Assembly: GCF_016879755.1 (NCBI RefSeq)
Contig: NZ_WOFU01000002.1
Coordinates: 434,001-498,000 of the forward strand
Direction: 5' to 3'
Length of the DNA stretch: 64,000 bases
Source of the DNA: Bacillus sp. B15-48
Lineage (GTDB): Bacteria; Bacillota; Bacilli; Bacillales; Cytobacillaceae
Shown: piece by piece, positions 1 to 8,993 of the stretch
Layout: each line of letters starts with the position of its first letter
Position numbering within the stretch: position 1 is the stretch's first letter
Program-made: the position numbers and the translations under genes
Notes under the pieces: generated by a model
What the model saw: only the letters and a program-made list of their open reading frames with translations
Database searches by the model: none
What the model was told of the DNA's origin: nothing

Positions 1-102
1 TTGTATATTATCTTTTGTGAAATTGGCATAAAGAGTATATCCAACAGCAACGGCAAGAATCGCTAATATAAACATTCGTATAAACAATCGCTTTTTTTTC
101 AT
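1..102 (-). CDS. resA: ResA N-terminus, thiol-disulfide oxidoreductase (partial)
   Basis: Only the first 34 codons are in the window; the gene runs off the left edge. The translation begins MKKKRLFIRMFILAILAVAV, a short basic stretch followed by a hydrophobic membrane anchor, as in ResA of Bacillus. The start ATG (100-102) has a strong GGGGAGAGG ribosome binding site 8 bases upstream. ResA is a membrane-anchored extracytoplasmic thioredoxin-like protein that reduces apocytochrome c before haem attachment. The thioredoxin domain and CxxC motif lie outside the window, so the call rests on the anchor sequence plus the position directly downstream of rluB, which is the B. subtilis order. Confidence 0.75.
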   Translation of the reverse strand, partial: MKKKRLFIRMFILAILAVAVGYTLYANFTKDNIQ

Positions 103-157
103 TTGCGAAACCTCTCCCCTTTGTTAAACGTTGTCTATAATATACTAAAACAAAATT

Positions 158-889
158 CTACTTTTTACGCTTTTCCATCGCTAACGTACGGAGCTGTTTG
201 ACTTCATGTGGAGTTAATTCTCTCACCTCTCCTGCATTTAGTCCATGAAGTGTAACGGTACCATATCGTTCTCGTTTTAATTTAAGCACAGGATGGCCAA
301 TTGCCTCAAACATTCTCCTAACTTGGCGATTTCTCCCCTCGTGTATCGTTAATTCTACGATTGATGTTTGTTTCTTCTTATCGATTGATAATAGCTTCAC
401 CTTTGCAGGTGCTGTTTTCCCATCCTCTAGACGGATCCCTCTTTCTAGGCTTCTTAATTTTTCCTTTAACGGGATTTCTTTTATTTTTGCTACATATACT
501 TTTTCAACCTCACTGCTCGGATGCATAAGCAAATTCGCAAACTCGCCATCATTCGTTAATACCAATGCACCCGAAGTATCAAAATCCAGTCTCCCCACCG
601 GATAAATTCGTTGCTCAATATGGTGAAAATAATCCGTAACTACTTTTCTCCCTTTATCATCTTTTACACTTGAAATAACTCCGCGCGGTTTATAAAAAAG
701 AAAATAGACCGGTTCTTCTCGCTCTAATGGAATTCCATTGACCTCTATTTTATCAGAGGGTCCTACCTTCGTTCCTAATTCCTTCACTACGTTGCCATTT
801 ACGGTCACTTTGCCTTCAAGAATTAACTCTTCCGCTTTTCTTCTTGAAGCAACGCCGGCGTGGGCAATTATTTTTTGCAATCTCTCCAT
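158..889 (-). CDS. rluB: Ribosomal large subunit pseudouridine synthase RluB
   Basis: RsuA/RluB-family pseudouridine synthase, expected to modify 23S rRNA. The N-terminal S4 RNA-binding domain (about residues 1-60) contains RLQKIIAHAGVASRRKAEEL. The catalytic domain carries the family signature GRLDFDTSG with the catalytic Asp, and later the GRNRQVRRMFEAIGHPV motif. The chosen start is the ATG preceded by GGGGTG, giving 243 aa, the usual size; an upstream in-frame extension of seven codons has no better binding site. It follows spmB and precedes resA in the same direction, with a probable terminator between spmB and rluB. Confidence 0.93.
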   Translation of the reverse strand: MERLQKIIAHAGVASRRKAEELILEGKVTVNGNVVKELGTKVGPSDKIEVNGIPLEREEPVYFLFYKPRGVISSVKDDKGRKVVTDYFHHIEQRIYPVGRLDFDTSGALVLTNDGEFANLLMHPSSEVEKVYVAKIKEIPLKEKLRSLERGIRLEDGKTAPAKVKLLSIDKKKQTSIVELTIHEGRNRQVRRMFEAIGHPVLKLKRERYGTVTLHGLNAGEVRELTPHEVKQLRTLAMEKRKK

Positions 890-991
890 GCTGGTCACCC
901 CTATTTTCATTCTTCATCTAATCATTATTTTGCTAGCTTGCCATCCTTATGAATTATGACATAGTTTTCTTTGTTTTCAAAGCATCACAAC

Positions 992-1026
992 TTAAAAAAA
1001 GGTACCCTTCATCAAGGCACCCTGAA
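992..1026 (-). terminator. Probable rho-independent terminator after spmB
   Basis: Read on the minus strand, an imperfect stem (AGGGTGCC...GGGTACC) is followed by a run of seven T residues, just past the spmB stop codon. The stem contains mismatches, so this is a probable rather than certain terminator of the dacB-spmA-spmB operon. Confidence 0.5.
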
Positions 1027-1038
1027 AAAATCACATTA

Positions 1039-1569
1039 TTATTTAAACAACAGTGTTACTACGACGATCGCCGCAATAAATCCAACTAAGTCAGCTAGTA
1101 ACCCTACTTTGAGAGCGTCCCCCATTTTCTTAATTCCCACAGCTCCAAAATAAACAGTTAATACATAAAAAGTTGTGTCTGTGCTCCCTTGAAGTGTAGA
1201 AGCGAGTCTTCCAATAAATGAATCAGGACCATGTGTGGCAATGATATCGCTCGTCATCCCTAACGCTGCATTTCCGGAAATCGGACGGATAATCGCGAGA
1301 GGAATAATGTCTGCCGGTATCCCTATTTTTTCAAGAAACGGTCGAATCATATCAATCAAATGATCGAGTGCCCCTGACGCCCGAAAAATAGAAATCGCCA
1401 CCATCATCCCGACAAGAAAGGGAATAATCGAAACCGCCATCTTAATTCCTTCTTTTCCACCCTCGACAAATGTTTCGTAGGTTGGGACCTTTTTTAATGT
1501 TCCATAGATTAAAATAAATCCAATAAGAACAGGGATAAACCAAAGTGATATCGCAGAAATGATTTGCAT
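1039..1569 (-). CDS. spmB: Spore maturation protein SpmB
   Basis: Integral membrane protein of 176 aa with several hydrophobic segments and a nucleoside-recognition (Gate) type domain. SpmA and SpmB are needed for full dehydration of the spore core. Visible family features include MMVAISIFRASGALDHL and RPISGNAALGM, the latter typical of SpmB. The start is the ATG preceded by GGATGAGG; the reading frame continues 16 codons upstream into spmA but without a better binding site. It sits 7 bases after the spmA stop, so spmA and spmB are surely cotranscribed. Confidence 0.93.
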   Translation of the reverse strand: MQIISAISLWFIPVLIGFILIYGTLKKVPTYETFVEGGKEGIKMAVSIIPFLVGMMVAISIFRASGALDHLIDMIRPFLEKIGIPADIIPLAIIRPISGNAALGMTSDIIATHGPDSFIGRLASTLQGSTDTTFYVLTVYFGAVGIKKMGDALKVGLLADLVGFIAAIVVVTLLFK

Positions 1570-1576
1570 GCAAACC

Positions 1577-2164
1577 TCATCCTTTTCGGCTTCTTCGATA
1601 ATAAAAATACCTGTCAATTAATATTGCTGCAATCGCTGAAATCATTGTAGCAATAAGTGTAGGACCGACGATTTCAGTTGGAGAAGCAGAGTCATACGTG
1701 ATTCTTATGGCAATCACCGTTGTCGGGATAAGCGTAATACTAGATGTATTGATGGCTAAAAACGTAATCATCGACCGACTGACAGTGTCCTTTCCCCCAT
1801 TTAAAGCCTTTAACTCCTCCATTGCTTTTATCCCTAATGGTGTCGCTGCATTTCCGAGTCCAAATGTATTTGCCATCATATTAGAAAGGATGTACCCCAC
1901 TGCTGGATGATTTGCTGGAACTTCAGGAAATAACCTTGTGATAATTGGCCGGAACAACCGAGCCAGCTTCTCTAACAACCCTGCTGTTTCAGCAATTTTC
2001 ATTATTCCGAGCCAGAATACAAGAATACTAATTAAACCGATACATAGGGTTACGGCCTCTTGAGCCCCTTTAAAAATCGCTTCATTTACCTCATCCATCG
2101 TCCCATTTACACCCGCGAATACAAGACCAATAATTGTCATAAATACCCAAATATAATTAACCAT
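1577..2164 (-). CDS. spmA: Spore maturation protein SpmA
   Basis: A 195-aa polytopic membrane protein closely matching SpmA, with the conserved NGTMDEVNEAIFKGA region near residues 20-35 and LSNMMANTFGLGNAATPLG in the middle. It works with SpmB in spore core dehydration, expressed in the mother cell. The start overlaps the last codons of dacB by 8 bases, indicating translational coupling in a dacB-spmA-spmB operon as in B. subtilis. The C-terminus is basic (YYRRSRKG), suggesting a cytoplasmic tail. Confidence 0.94.
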   Translation of the reverse strand: MVNYIWVFMTIIGLVFAGVNGTMDEVNEAIFKGAQEAVTLCIGLISILVFWLGIMKIAETAGLLEKLARLFRPIITRLFPEVPANHPAVGYILSNMMANTFGLGNAATPLGIKAMEELKALNGGKDTVSRSMITFLAINTSSITLIPTTVIAIRITYDSASPTEIVGPTLIATMISAIAAILIDRYFYYRRSRKG

Positions 2165-3287
2165 CGGCCCTCAAACCTATTACAGAAGTGAAAATATTTT
2201 TAAAATAATCATAGAATGATTTTTTTTCATCTACCGAATGGCGATAAAAAATGGGTACTTCTTTTATCTTATTATTACCAACATAAACAACTGCCTTGCC
2301 AACAATCTCTCTAACTTCCCCATCTCGCTGTGGTTTAAGTAATTTGTACTCCACATTGACCAGCTTCTGTTCTTCAGCCGTTAAAGGATAAATTATAGCG
2401 TGTTCAAGATATACCCTATCTTTATAATGCGGGTCAACGATGCTCTTAATGCCCCCCTCTGGCAGAACTTCTACAATATCGTACTCAGCAAATCCAGTCT
2501 CAAACATATGGATGTGATCATTCCAATCATCAGGACCATTGAGTGTAACGGCGATCATTTCAAAATCACCCTTCGCTGCAGTTGTTACCAATGTTCTTTT
2601 TGCTCTTTTCGTATAACCTGTTTTCCCACCTGTAGCATGTCTGTATAAATCAGTTAAAAGCCTATTCTTATTTCTCCAAACGTAATCCCACGATTCATTA
2701 GGATTTGGTGCACGATGAACCTTTGTACCTGCTATCTCTTTATACTTTTCATTATTTATTGCATATTTGGTTAGAAGTGCCATGTCATACGCAGTAGAAT
2801 AATGGTCCTCATGATCATCTAACCCATGAGGGTTTGCAAAACGGGTATTTGCCATCCCAAGTTCAAGCGCTTTTTGGTTCATTAAAAACACAAAGCCTTC
2901 AAGGCTACCACCGACATGTTCTGCAATGGCGACAGCAGCGTCATTCCCCGAGCGCAGCATTAAACCATATACAAGATCTTCGAGTAACATCTCCTCGCCA
3001 ACTTTAAGATAAAGAGAGGATCCTTCTGTCCCAGAAGCCCGATTGCTTACTTTTACCTTTTCTCTCAATTTCCCTGATTCAATTGCCAGAATAGCTGTCA
3101 TAATTTTCGTGATACTCGCAATTCGTTCTGGTTCATGTGCTTTTTTTTCATACAATACCCTACCAGTATGCTGTTCCATTAATATTGCATTTCTTGCACT
3201 AACTGATTCAACAGCTCCTACTGAAACAGGGATTGTTTGAAAAATTAGGATACTTAGCATGATCAGCATAAATATTTTTTGTTTCAT
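2157..3287 (-). CDS. dacB: Sporulation D-alanyl-D-alanine carboxypeptidase DacB (PBP5*)
   Basis: Class C low-molecular-weight penicillin-binding protein that trims stem peptides of spore cortex peptidoglycan. A signal peptide (MKQKIFMLIMLSILIFQ) is followed by the three active-site motifs in order: SITK (nucleophile Ser), SGN and KTG (in TGGKTGYT). The start is the ATG preceded by GACGAGGG, giving 376 aa; the frame is open for 17 more codons upstream. It heads the dacB-spmA-spmB operon, and the order and overlap point to DacB rather than DacF, which is encoded separately at 13.5-14.6 kb. Confidence 0.93.
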   Translation of the reverse strand: MKQKIFMLIMLSILIFQTIPVSVGAVESVSARNAILMEQHTGRVLYEKKAHEPERIASITKIMTAILAIESGKLREKVKVSNRASGTEGSSLYLKVGEEMLLEDLVYGLMLRSGNDAAVAIAEHVGGSLEGFVFLMNQKALELGMANTRFANPHGLDDHEDHYSTAYDMALLTKYAINNEKYKEIAGTKVHRAPNPNESWDYVWRNKNRLLTDLYRHATGGKTGYTKRAKRTLVTTAAKGDFEMIAVTLNGPDDWNDHIHMFETGFAEYDIVEVLPEGGIKSIVDPHYKDRVYLEHAIIYPLTAEEQKLVNVEYKLLKPQRDGEVREIVGKAVVYVGNNKIKEVPIFYRHSVDEKKSFYDYFKNIFTSVIGLRADG

Positions 3288-3322
3288 TAACAGCCCTCGT
3301 CTCTTTTTTGGCAGTTTGTACA

Positions 3323-3350
3323 AGTTTATGCAGGACAAGGGTTGTTATGA
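3323..3350 (-). promoter_or_regulatory. Candidate sigma-E promoter of dacB-spmA-spmB
   Basis: On the minus strand TCATAAC lies 13 bases before CATAAACT, resembling the sigma-E -35 and -10 elements (KMATATT, CATACAMT) with mismatches in both. It sits about 36 bases upstream of the dacB start, and this operon is known to be sigma-E dependent in B. subtilis. Confidence 0.4.
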
Positions 3351-3382
3351 CTGAAAAAAGAAAGGAGCTTAACAAAACAAAA

Positions 3383-3405
3383 AAAACGGCTAAATCAGCC
3401 GTTTA
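3383..3405 (-). terminator. Rho-independent terminator after ypuI
   Basis: Minus-strand stem AACGGCT/AGCCGTT with a 5-base loop followed by eight T residues, about 10 bases past the ypuI stop. It separates ypuI from dacB. Confidence 0.88.
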
Positions 3406-3414
3406 CAACTTCGT

Positions 3415-3903
3415 TTATTTAGAATGTAACATTTTCGTTCGGTAGTTTGTTTCGTAATATTCCAATTCTTCTCTCATCCTTTGAAAATCTCCTTCAAGTG
3501 AAAGAAGAAGTTCTTCTATGCTCACTGGTACGTTCTCACGAAATTTAATTGCGTTCTTTCCTGTATAAGCTGAGCGACTATCCTCATACCAGACATCGTT
3601 TTTTGGAGCGAAAAATTCCTCTATGCAATGAGTATATACTCGATAAAGGGTCTTTTCTGCAGCAGCTTTTGCAAATGGTTGAGCCTTCGCGACTACGATA
3701 CAAGCGTCCAAAGCCTCCTCACAAAAAACCGTAAGTTTACGAATCGTCGAAAGAACCTTCTTATTATATTCTTCACTTCCAGGTTTTTCAGTCTCTAATC
3801 CACCTAATGTCGTTGTATTCAAAAAAAGTTCAAATTTAGAAACGGTTTGTCCGAGAAAATCTTTTACATCATCTATTTGTGTTTCAACAATTTTATTCCC
3901 CAA
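3415..3903 (-). CDS. ypuI: YpuI family protein (DUF3907)
   Basis: A 162-aa soluble protein of unknown function resembling B. subtilis YpuI. The start is chosen at a TTG codon 8 bases after GGAGG, giving MGNKIVETQIDDVKDF, which aligns with the family N-terminus; the frame continues five codons upstream through the binding site itself. It is mostly alpha-helical with no membrane segment or recognisable catalytic motif. It sits between the unrecognised 140-aa gene and dacB, the B. subtilis neighbourhood, and ends at its own terminator. No function can be inferred beyond conservation in spore formers. Confidence 0.8.
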   Translation of the reverse strand: MGNKIVETQIDDVKDFLGQTVSKFELFLNTTTLGGLETEKPGSEEYNKKVLSTIRKLTVFCEEALDACIVVAKAQPFAKAAAEKTLYRVYTHCIEEFFAPKNDVWYEDSRSAYTGKNAIKFRENVPVSIEELLLSLEGDFQRMREELEYYETNYRTKMLHSK

Positions 3904-3941
3904 AATATACACCTCCACTTTATGAAGCTAAAGCATAAACT

Positions 3942-4364
3942 TTATGATGCGGGCTGAATAGTAAATTCTAATGAAGAACGGACCTCATAGCTTTGGTTCT
4001 CTTCAAGTTCAATTGCAAGTTTTGTTACCTTTTCAAAATCAATTCCTTGAAATAAATCCGCAAAATCCTTTTCAGAATTTATATAAACACGTTTTCGTTG
4101 TTTCGACTTAGAATTTTTCAACAGGTAAACAAGAGCTACTATATCCTTTAAAAATACATCACGGTCCCCTGCTTTAATAACTGGATCCTGTTTAAAAGGT
4201 GTAAACTCGCTTAACTTTTCCTCAAAGTAACGGACATATAAAACGTGAAGGGCCTTTTCCTCTCCATTTTCTATAAAAGTAACCTCACTACGATTAAAAA
4301 AGTCCTCAGATGTATTTGGCTTTGCTTTTTCGAGTTCATACCCACTGCACTGTTTTATAATCAT
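3942..4364 (-). CDS. Uncharacterised 140-aa protein between scpB and ypuI
   Basis: I do not recognise this protein. It is soluble, charged, without signal peptide or membrane segments, and begins MIIKQCSGYELEKAKP. An AGGAGG-like binding site (AAGGAGGATAACG) precedes the ATG, so it is very likely translated. The gene ends 38 bases before ypuI and starts about 150 bases after scpB, all on the minus strand. I do not recall a B. subtilis counterpart at this position. The protein is acidic toward the middle (ENGEEKALHVLYVRYFEEKL) and could be a small alpha/beta domain; nothing more can be said from sequence alone. Confidence 0.7.
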   Translation of the reverse strand: MIIKQCSGYELEKAKPNTSEDFFNRSEVTFIENGEEKALHVLYVRYFEEKLSEFTPFKQDPVIKAGDRDVFLKDIVALVYLLKNSKSKQRKRVYINSEKDFADLFQGIDFEKVTKLAIELEENQSYEVRSSLEFTIQPAS

Positions 4365-4514
4365 CGTTATCCTCCTTAAGCCTTCTAATCGCTTATTAAT
4401 AATACTTTTTTCCTATATGATAATGTTTTTATAAGAACTGATGGAATAATGATAATAGTTTAATTTTATCATATCTTCAACACAATGTCTTAACTCATTT
4501 ATCTTTCGTTTCAG

Positions 4515-5090
4515 CTATAATTCCTGAAATTTTTCAAAGAACAAATCTGCTTCCTCTTGCTGGTGATCCTCAATATTTTCAGGAAGCTCAGGAAGCTCAG
4601 CGATACTTTGCAAGCCAAAGTAGTCGAGAAATTCTTTTGTTGTTCCATAAAGATACGCGCGACCAGGACCATCAGCACGCCCCACTTCTTTAATTAACGC
4701 TCTTGAAGCTAAAGTTTGCAACGGACCTTCTGTTTTTACACCCCGGATTTCTTCAATTTCAGTCCTAGTTATCGGTTGCTTATAAGCTATAATCGCTAAT
4801 GTCTCCAGAGCTGCTTGTGACAAATGGGGGGTTCCTGGAGAATTAACTAACCGTTTTAAATAATTAGCATTCTCCTTTTTCGTAGCAAGCTGATAAACCT
4901 CAGCAATTTGAACAAGTACAAGCCCACGTTTTTCATCTGTTTCATATTCCTGCCGCATTTCATTTACAATTTCTTGTGCCTTCATTTCATCTACCTCGAG
5001 AACATGGGCGATTTGTTTCAACGATAGACCCTCGTCACCAGCTGCAAACAAGATGCTTTCTAGTATGCTTTTCCAATTAATAATTTCCAA
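4515..5090 (-). CDS. scpB: Segregation and condensation protein ScpB
   Basis: ScpB is the winged-helix kleisin-binding subunit of the SMC-ScpA-ScpB condensin, required for chromosome segregation. The diagnostic central block [20 protein letters not shown] and the later [15 protein letters not shown] are present. The likely start is a TTG codon after AAAGGAG, giving [20 protein letters not shown], which aligns with the family N-terminus; 191 aa is a normal length. This start overlaps the end of scpA by 14 bases, implying translational coupling so that the two partners are made together. Confidence 0.93.
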   Translation of the reverse strand: MEIINWKSILESILFAAGDEGLSLKQIAHVLEVDEMKAQEIVNEMRQEYETDEKRGLVLVQIAEVYQLATKKENANYLKRLVNSPGTPHLSQAALETLAIIAYKQPITRTEIEEIRGVKTEGPLQTLASRALIKEVGRADGPGRAYLYGTTKEFLDYFGLQSIAELPELPENIEDHQQEEADLFFEKFQEL

Positions 5091-5841
5091 CCTTGTCTGC
5101 TCCTTTCTGTGAGGAAACAAAAATCTCAGCAAAATTCTGTTCCTGTTCGACATAAACCTCTTGTCTTTTCATTAGCTCTAATATCGCTAGAAAAGTAACA
5201 ACGATATGATTACGCTCACGCACTGGAAATAAATCATAAAAACTTTCCCGCCCCTCTTTAACACGTAGCAGTTCAATAATTTCTTCCATTCGTTTTTCGA
5301 TTGGAATTTCTTGACGAGTTACTCTAGTAGAGAGAGGTTTTTGTAATCGATTCCTTCGCATCAGCTTTTGGAAAGCAGCAAGCATATCATAGATGGTAAC
5401 ATTTAGTTCGGGTTTTTTCGTTTGAATTTCATCAGTAAACTCCGAAAGGTCACTAGGTGGTTTTGTAAAAAACAGCCCCCTATCTTCTTCAAGAACTTTA
5501 AATTCGAGTGCTGCTTCCTTAAATTTTTTATATTCGATTAGCCGTTCTACAAGGTCTTCACGAGGATCCGTTTCTCCTTCAAAATGAAAATCCTCCTCAA
5601 AATCTTCTTCATATTTTGGCAGCAACATTTTGCTTTTTATTGCTAGCAAGGTCGCAGCCATCACCAAATATTCACTTGCTAAATCCAGTTCCAACTCCTT
5701 CATTGTATGAATATAAAGAAGGTACTGTTCAGTTATTTCTGCCACTGGGATATCATAAATGTCAATCTCTAACCTATTTATCAAATGAAGCAACAAATCA
5801 AGCGGCCCTTCAAATGCTTCAATTTTCACATTATATTGCAT
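5077..5841 (-). CDS. scpA: Segregation and condensation protein ScpA
   Basis: Kleisin subunit that bridges the SMC heads. The N-terminus [20 protein letters not shown] and the following [21 protein letters not shown] are the classic ScpA signature. The acidic central linker and C-terminal winged helix are present, and 254 aa is normal. It is transcribed with scpB. The divergent gene ypuF lies about 150 bases upstream, so the promoter of scpAB is in that interval, though I could not pick a convincing -35/-10 pair. Confidence 0.95.
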   Translation of the reverse strand: MQYNVKIEAFEGPLDLLLHLINRLEIDIYDIPVAEITEQYLLYIHTMKELELDLASEYLVMAATLLAIKSKMLLPKYEEDFEEDFHFEGETDPREDLVERLIEYKKFKEAALEFKVLEEDRGLFFTKPPSDLSEFTDEIQTKKPELNVTIYDMLAAFQKLMRRNRLQKPLSTRVTRQEIPIEKRMEEIIELLRVKEGRESFYDLFPVRERNHIVVTFLAILELMKRQEVYVEQEQNFAEIFVSSQKGADKVGNY

Positions 5842-5988
5842 TGCTTTTCACCAAGATTCAATTTTTTTATTTAGTATAGAGGATAGGCTATCGCTTATCC
5901 ATTAAAAATTTTCTCTATTTCCGTCTCAAGCGATGTTAACCAAAATATGATAAGCTATATATAATTTTTTCGCAAAGGGGGATGGATA

Positions 5989-6507
5989 GTGATTCCTAAA
6001 GCATTTATTCAATACCTAGTCCATTTTCATGGAGATCGTGATTATTTTGAATGCCATGAAATCCTGGAAGAATATTGGAAAGAATCTGATCCAAGGAATA
6101 AGGAATCGATTCTCGTCGGCTTTATTTTATTGGCAGTGTCTGTTTATCATCACAGACGTAATAATTTTTCTGGGGCATTAAGGACATTGAAGAAATCTAA
6201 AAAGATATTTTCATATCAAAAAGAAAAGTGTGAAGAATTAGCAATCGACCATTCAAAATTAATGAAATTAATCATGGACACAAGAGGCGTAATTGAAAAA
6301 CAATTGCCATATAAAAGTATAAACTTACCGATAGGAAACAAGGCTGTAATTGATCTTTGCAAGAGTGAATGCAAAAGGCAAGGGTTTGTATGGGGAGAGA
6401 GGAGCAATTTCGCAAACAAAGAATTAATTAACAGACATCTATTACGTGATCGCACAGACGTCATTCTTGAAAGAGAAAAGGCACTAAACAAAAGAAAAAA
6501 TAATTAA
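5989..6507 (+). CDS. ypuF: DUF309 domain protein YpuF
   Basis: A 172-aa protein starting at a GTG codon behind GGGGGATGG. The N-terminal half carries the DUF309 pattern HFHGDRDYFECHEILEEYW, a small helical domain found in many Bacilli; function unknown. The C-terminal half is lysine-rich and poorly conserved. In B. subtilis ypuF also neighbours scpA and ribT, although here it is on the opposite strand to both. It converges with ribT across a shared hairpin at 6525-6547. Confidence 0.82.
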   Translation: MIPKAFIQYLVHFHGDRDYFECHEILEEYWKESDPRNKESILVGFILLAVSVYHHRRNNFSGALRTLKKSKKIFSYQKEKCEELAIDHSKLMKLIMDTRGVIEKQLPYKSINLPIGNKAVIDLCKSECKRQGFVWGERSNFANKELINRHLLRDRTDVILEREKALNKRKNN

Positions 6508-6524
6508 ATGCTAGCAACAGAAAA

Positions 6525-7134
<610 letters not shown>

Positions 7135-7230
7135 TTATGTTCTCGGAATGATCACTAACCAATAATAGAATCCCCATATGGTTGCTGACAATAAAAGGAG
7201 TGCAAATAGCAACCAATTTTTTCTTTTCAT
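7135..7230 (-). CDS. Putative 31-aa single-pass membrane peptide
   Basis: A short reading frame encoding a basic start (MKRKNW), about 20 hydrophobic residues (LLFALLLLSATIWGFYYWLV) and a short tail IIPRT. A good GGGAGG binding site lies 9 bases before the ATG, which is unlikely for a chance frame of this composition. It lies alone in the ribT-lysA intergenic region on the minus strand. Function unknown; other possibilities are a regulatory leader peptide or a toxin-like peptide, but neither is supported by further evidence. Confidence 0.55.
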   Translation of the reverse strand: MKRKNWLLFALLLLSATIWGFYYWLVIIPRT

Positions 7231-7420
7231 TTCACACAACCTCCCTAGATTAATTCTACAGTAGCAAGTGTGAAAAGCCAATTAAAAAGGGGAAAAAAAT
7301 AAGTTACCTTATATTTAAGTACATATATGCTATTTATGATTTAGTTATTATTTACAGTCAATCTCAAAAAAATTTAAAACTAATGGACAAAAAAAGGGCA
7401 AATAAGCTTCTAATTCAATG

Positions 7421-7466
7421 AAAAACGACTCTAAAATTATATTTTGAATTTTAGAGTCGTTTTTTG
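7421..7466 (-). terminator. Rho-independent terminator after lysA
   Basis: A 16-bp perfect stem (AAAACGACTCTAAAAT with its complement) and a 10-base loop. Both flanks are A/T runs, so it could work in both directions; on the minus strand it lies about 65 bases past the lysA stop. Confidence 0.9.
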
Positions 7467-7529
7467 GTTTGTGAAATTAACGTTTTTCAGGAAACTGATG
7501 GATTTTAAGTGCCTTCCCAAATCGGGAAC

Positions 7530-8849
7530 CTATTTTTCAATTTCCACTTTTAAAGGTAGGTCCAAGCGAACCATATCTTCATAAGACTCTCGTTTAACAA
7601 CCAACGTCGATACCCCATTCTCCACAAAAACCACCGGCGGTCTCGGAATTCGATTGTAATTATTCGCCATCGAATAACCATATGCACCCGTGCAGAAAAC
7701 AGCGAGGAAGTCTGTATGATTCGATTTTGGGAGAGGCAAATCCCAAATCAGCATATCCCCGGACTCACAACATTTCCCTGCTATTGAGACTGTTTCTTCA
7801 GGTACTTCATTCGCTTTATTCGCAAGAATTGCCTCATACTTCGCTTGGTAAAGTGCGGGCCGAAGATTATCACTCATCCCACCATCAACTGCTAGATATT
7901 GCCTAACATTAGGGACCTCTTTCCTTGAACCGATTCGATATAGTGTTGTCCCTGCATCACCAACTAAAGAACGACCTGGTTCTATCCAAATTTCAGGTAC
8001 TTTCATTTCAAAATGTTTTGCTTGTCTCTTTACTTCTTCAATAATTTCTTCCACATATTGAGACGGAGGTATTGGATCATCTTCTTTTGTATACCGAATC
8101 CCGAAACCTCCGCCAAGATTTAATACAGTTGGTTCAAACGCCTTTTGTTTTTTCCATTCATTTAATTTTTCAAAGATTTTCTTTGCTGCCAATAAGAAAC
8201 CCGTTGTTTCAAAAATTTGGGAACCTATGTGACAGTGGACACCTAGAAGATTAAGATTTTTAGATTCTATCGCATTTGTCATTGCTTGATCAGCTTGACC
8301 ATTTTGCAATCCAAATCCAAATTTCGAATCATCTTGACCTGTTAAAATATAATCATGGGTATGAGCCTCAATACCAGGGGTAACCCGCAATAGAATATTT
8401 ACTTTTTTCTCTTTTGTTGCACAAAGTTCATCCAATAGTTCTAGTTCATAAAAATTATCGACAACAAAACAGCCAATTTCTTTGTCAATTGCCATATGCA
8501 ACTCTTCAAGACTTTTGTTGTTTCCATGGAAATGGATTTTTTCCGCCGGGAATCCTGCTGCAATCGCAGTAAATAATTCTCCCCCCGAAACAACATCTAA
8601 TGAAAGGCCCTCTTCCTCGGCAAGCTGTACCATTGCTACTGTTGAAAAGGCCTTACTCGCGTAAGCAACCTGTGCTTTCACATCATGAGCTTCAAACGTT
8701 CTTTTAAAACTCCTTGCTCTATCTCTAATCAATGCAACATCATAGACATATAAAGGCGTTCCGTATTGTTCTGCAAGAGCAACTGTATCGATTCCGCCAA
8801 TTTCAAGATGTCCATGGCTATTTACTTTAGCTGTTCCATGAAATTGCAT
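7530..8849 (-). CDS. lysA: Diaminopimelate decarboxylase LysA
   Basis: PLP-dependent fold-III decarboxylase that converts meso-diaminopimelate to L-lysine, the last step of lysine synthesis. Visible features are the PLP lysine region VAYASKAF, the LGVHCHIGSQI block, the glycine-rich LNLGGGFGI phosphate-binding loop and GKCCESGDML with the active-site Cys. 439 aa is normal. It sits downstream of spoVAF as in B. subtilis. No lysine riboswitch is visible upstream. Confidence 0.96.
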   Translation of the reverse strand: MQFHGTAKVNSHGHLEIGGIDTVALAEQYGTPLYVYDVALIRDRARSFKRTFEAHDVKAQVAYASKAFSTVAMVQLAEEEGLSLDVVSGGELFTAIAAGFPAEKIHFHGNNKSLEELHMAIDKEIGCFVVDNFYELELLDELCATKEKKVNILLRVTPGIEAHTHDYILTGQDDSKFGFGLQNGQADQAMTNAIESKNLNLLGVHCHIGSQIFETTGFLLAAKKIFEKLNEWKKQKAFEPTVLNLGGGFGIRYTKEDDPIPPSQYVEEIIEEVKRQAKHFEMKVPEIWIEPGRSLVGDAGTTLYRIGSRKEVPNVRQYLAVDGGMSDNLRPALYQAKYEAILANKANEVPEETVSIAGKCCESGDMLIWDLPLPKSNHTDFLAVFCTGAYGYSMANNYNRIPRPPVVFVENGVSTLVVKRESYEDMVRLDLPLKVEIEK

Positions 8850-8880
8850 ATTTTCCCCCTCATTTCTTCCAACGTAGGGT

Positions 8881-8921
8881 ATAAATAGACAGCCTCCAAA
8901 TTCAGGATAACCGTCTATTTA
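8881..8921 (-). terminator. Hairpin after spoVAF
   Basis: Minus-strand AAATAGACGG and CTGTCTATTT pair over about 10 bp with an 18-base loop. The T tract is weak (TATTTATA), so it may be an inefficient terminator of the spoVA operon. Confidence 0.4.
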
Positions 8922-8993
8922 TTCAAGTCCCTTTGTCGATTAAAATATAAATTACTTTATCATAATTTAGAGGAACAAGCAATTCAAGAACTC

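Noticed and set aside
971-1153. Plus-strand reading frame opposite spmB
   Set aside because: It crosses the spmB terminator, lacks a binding site and has no recognisable protein; antisense to a confident gene.
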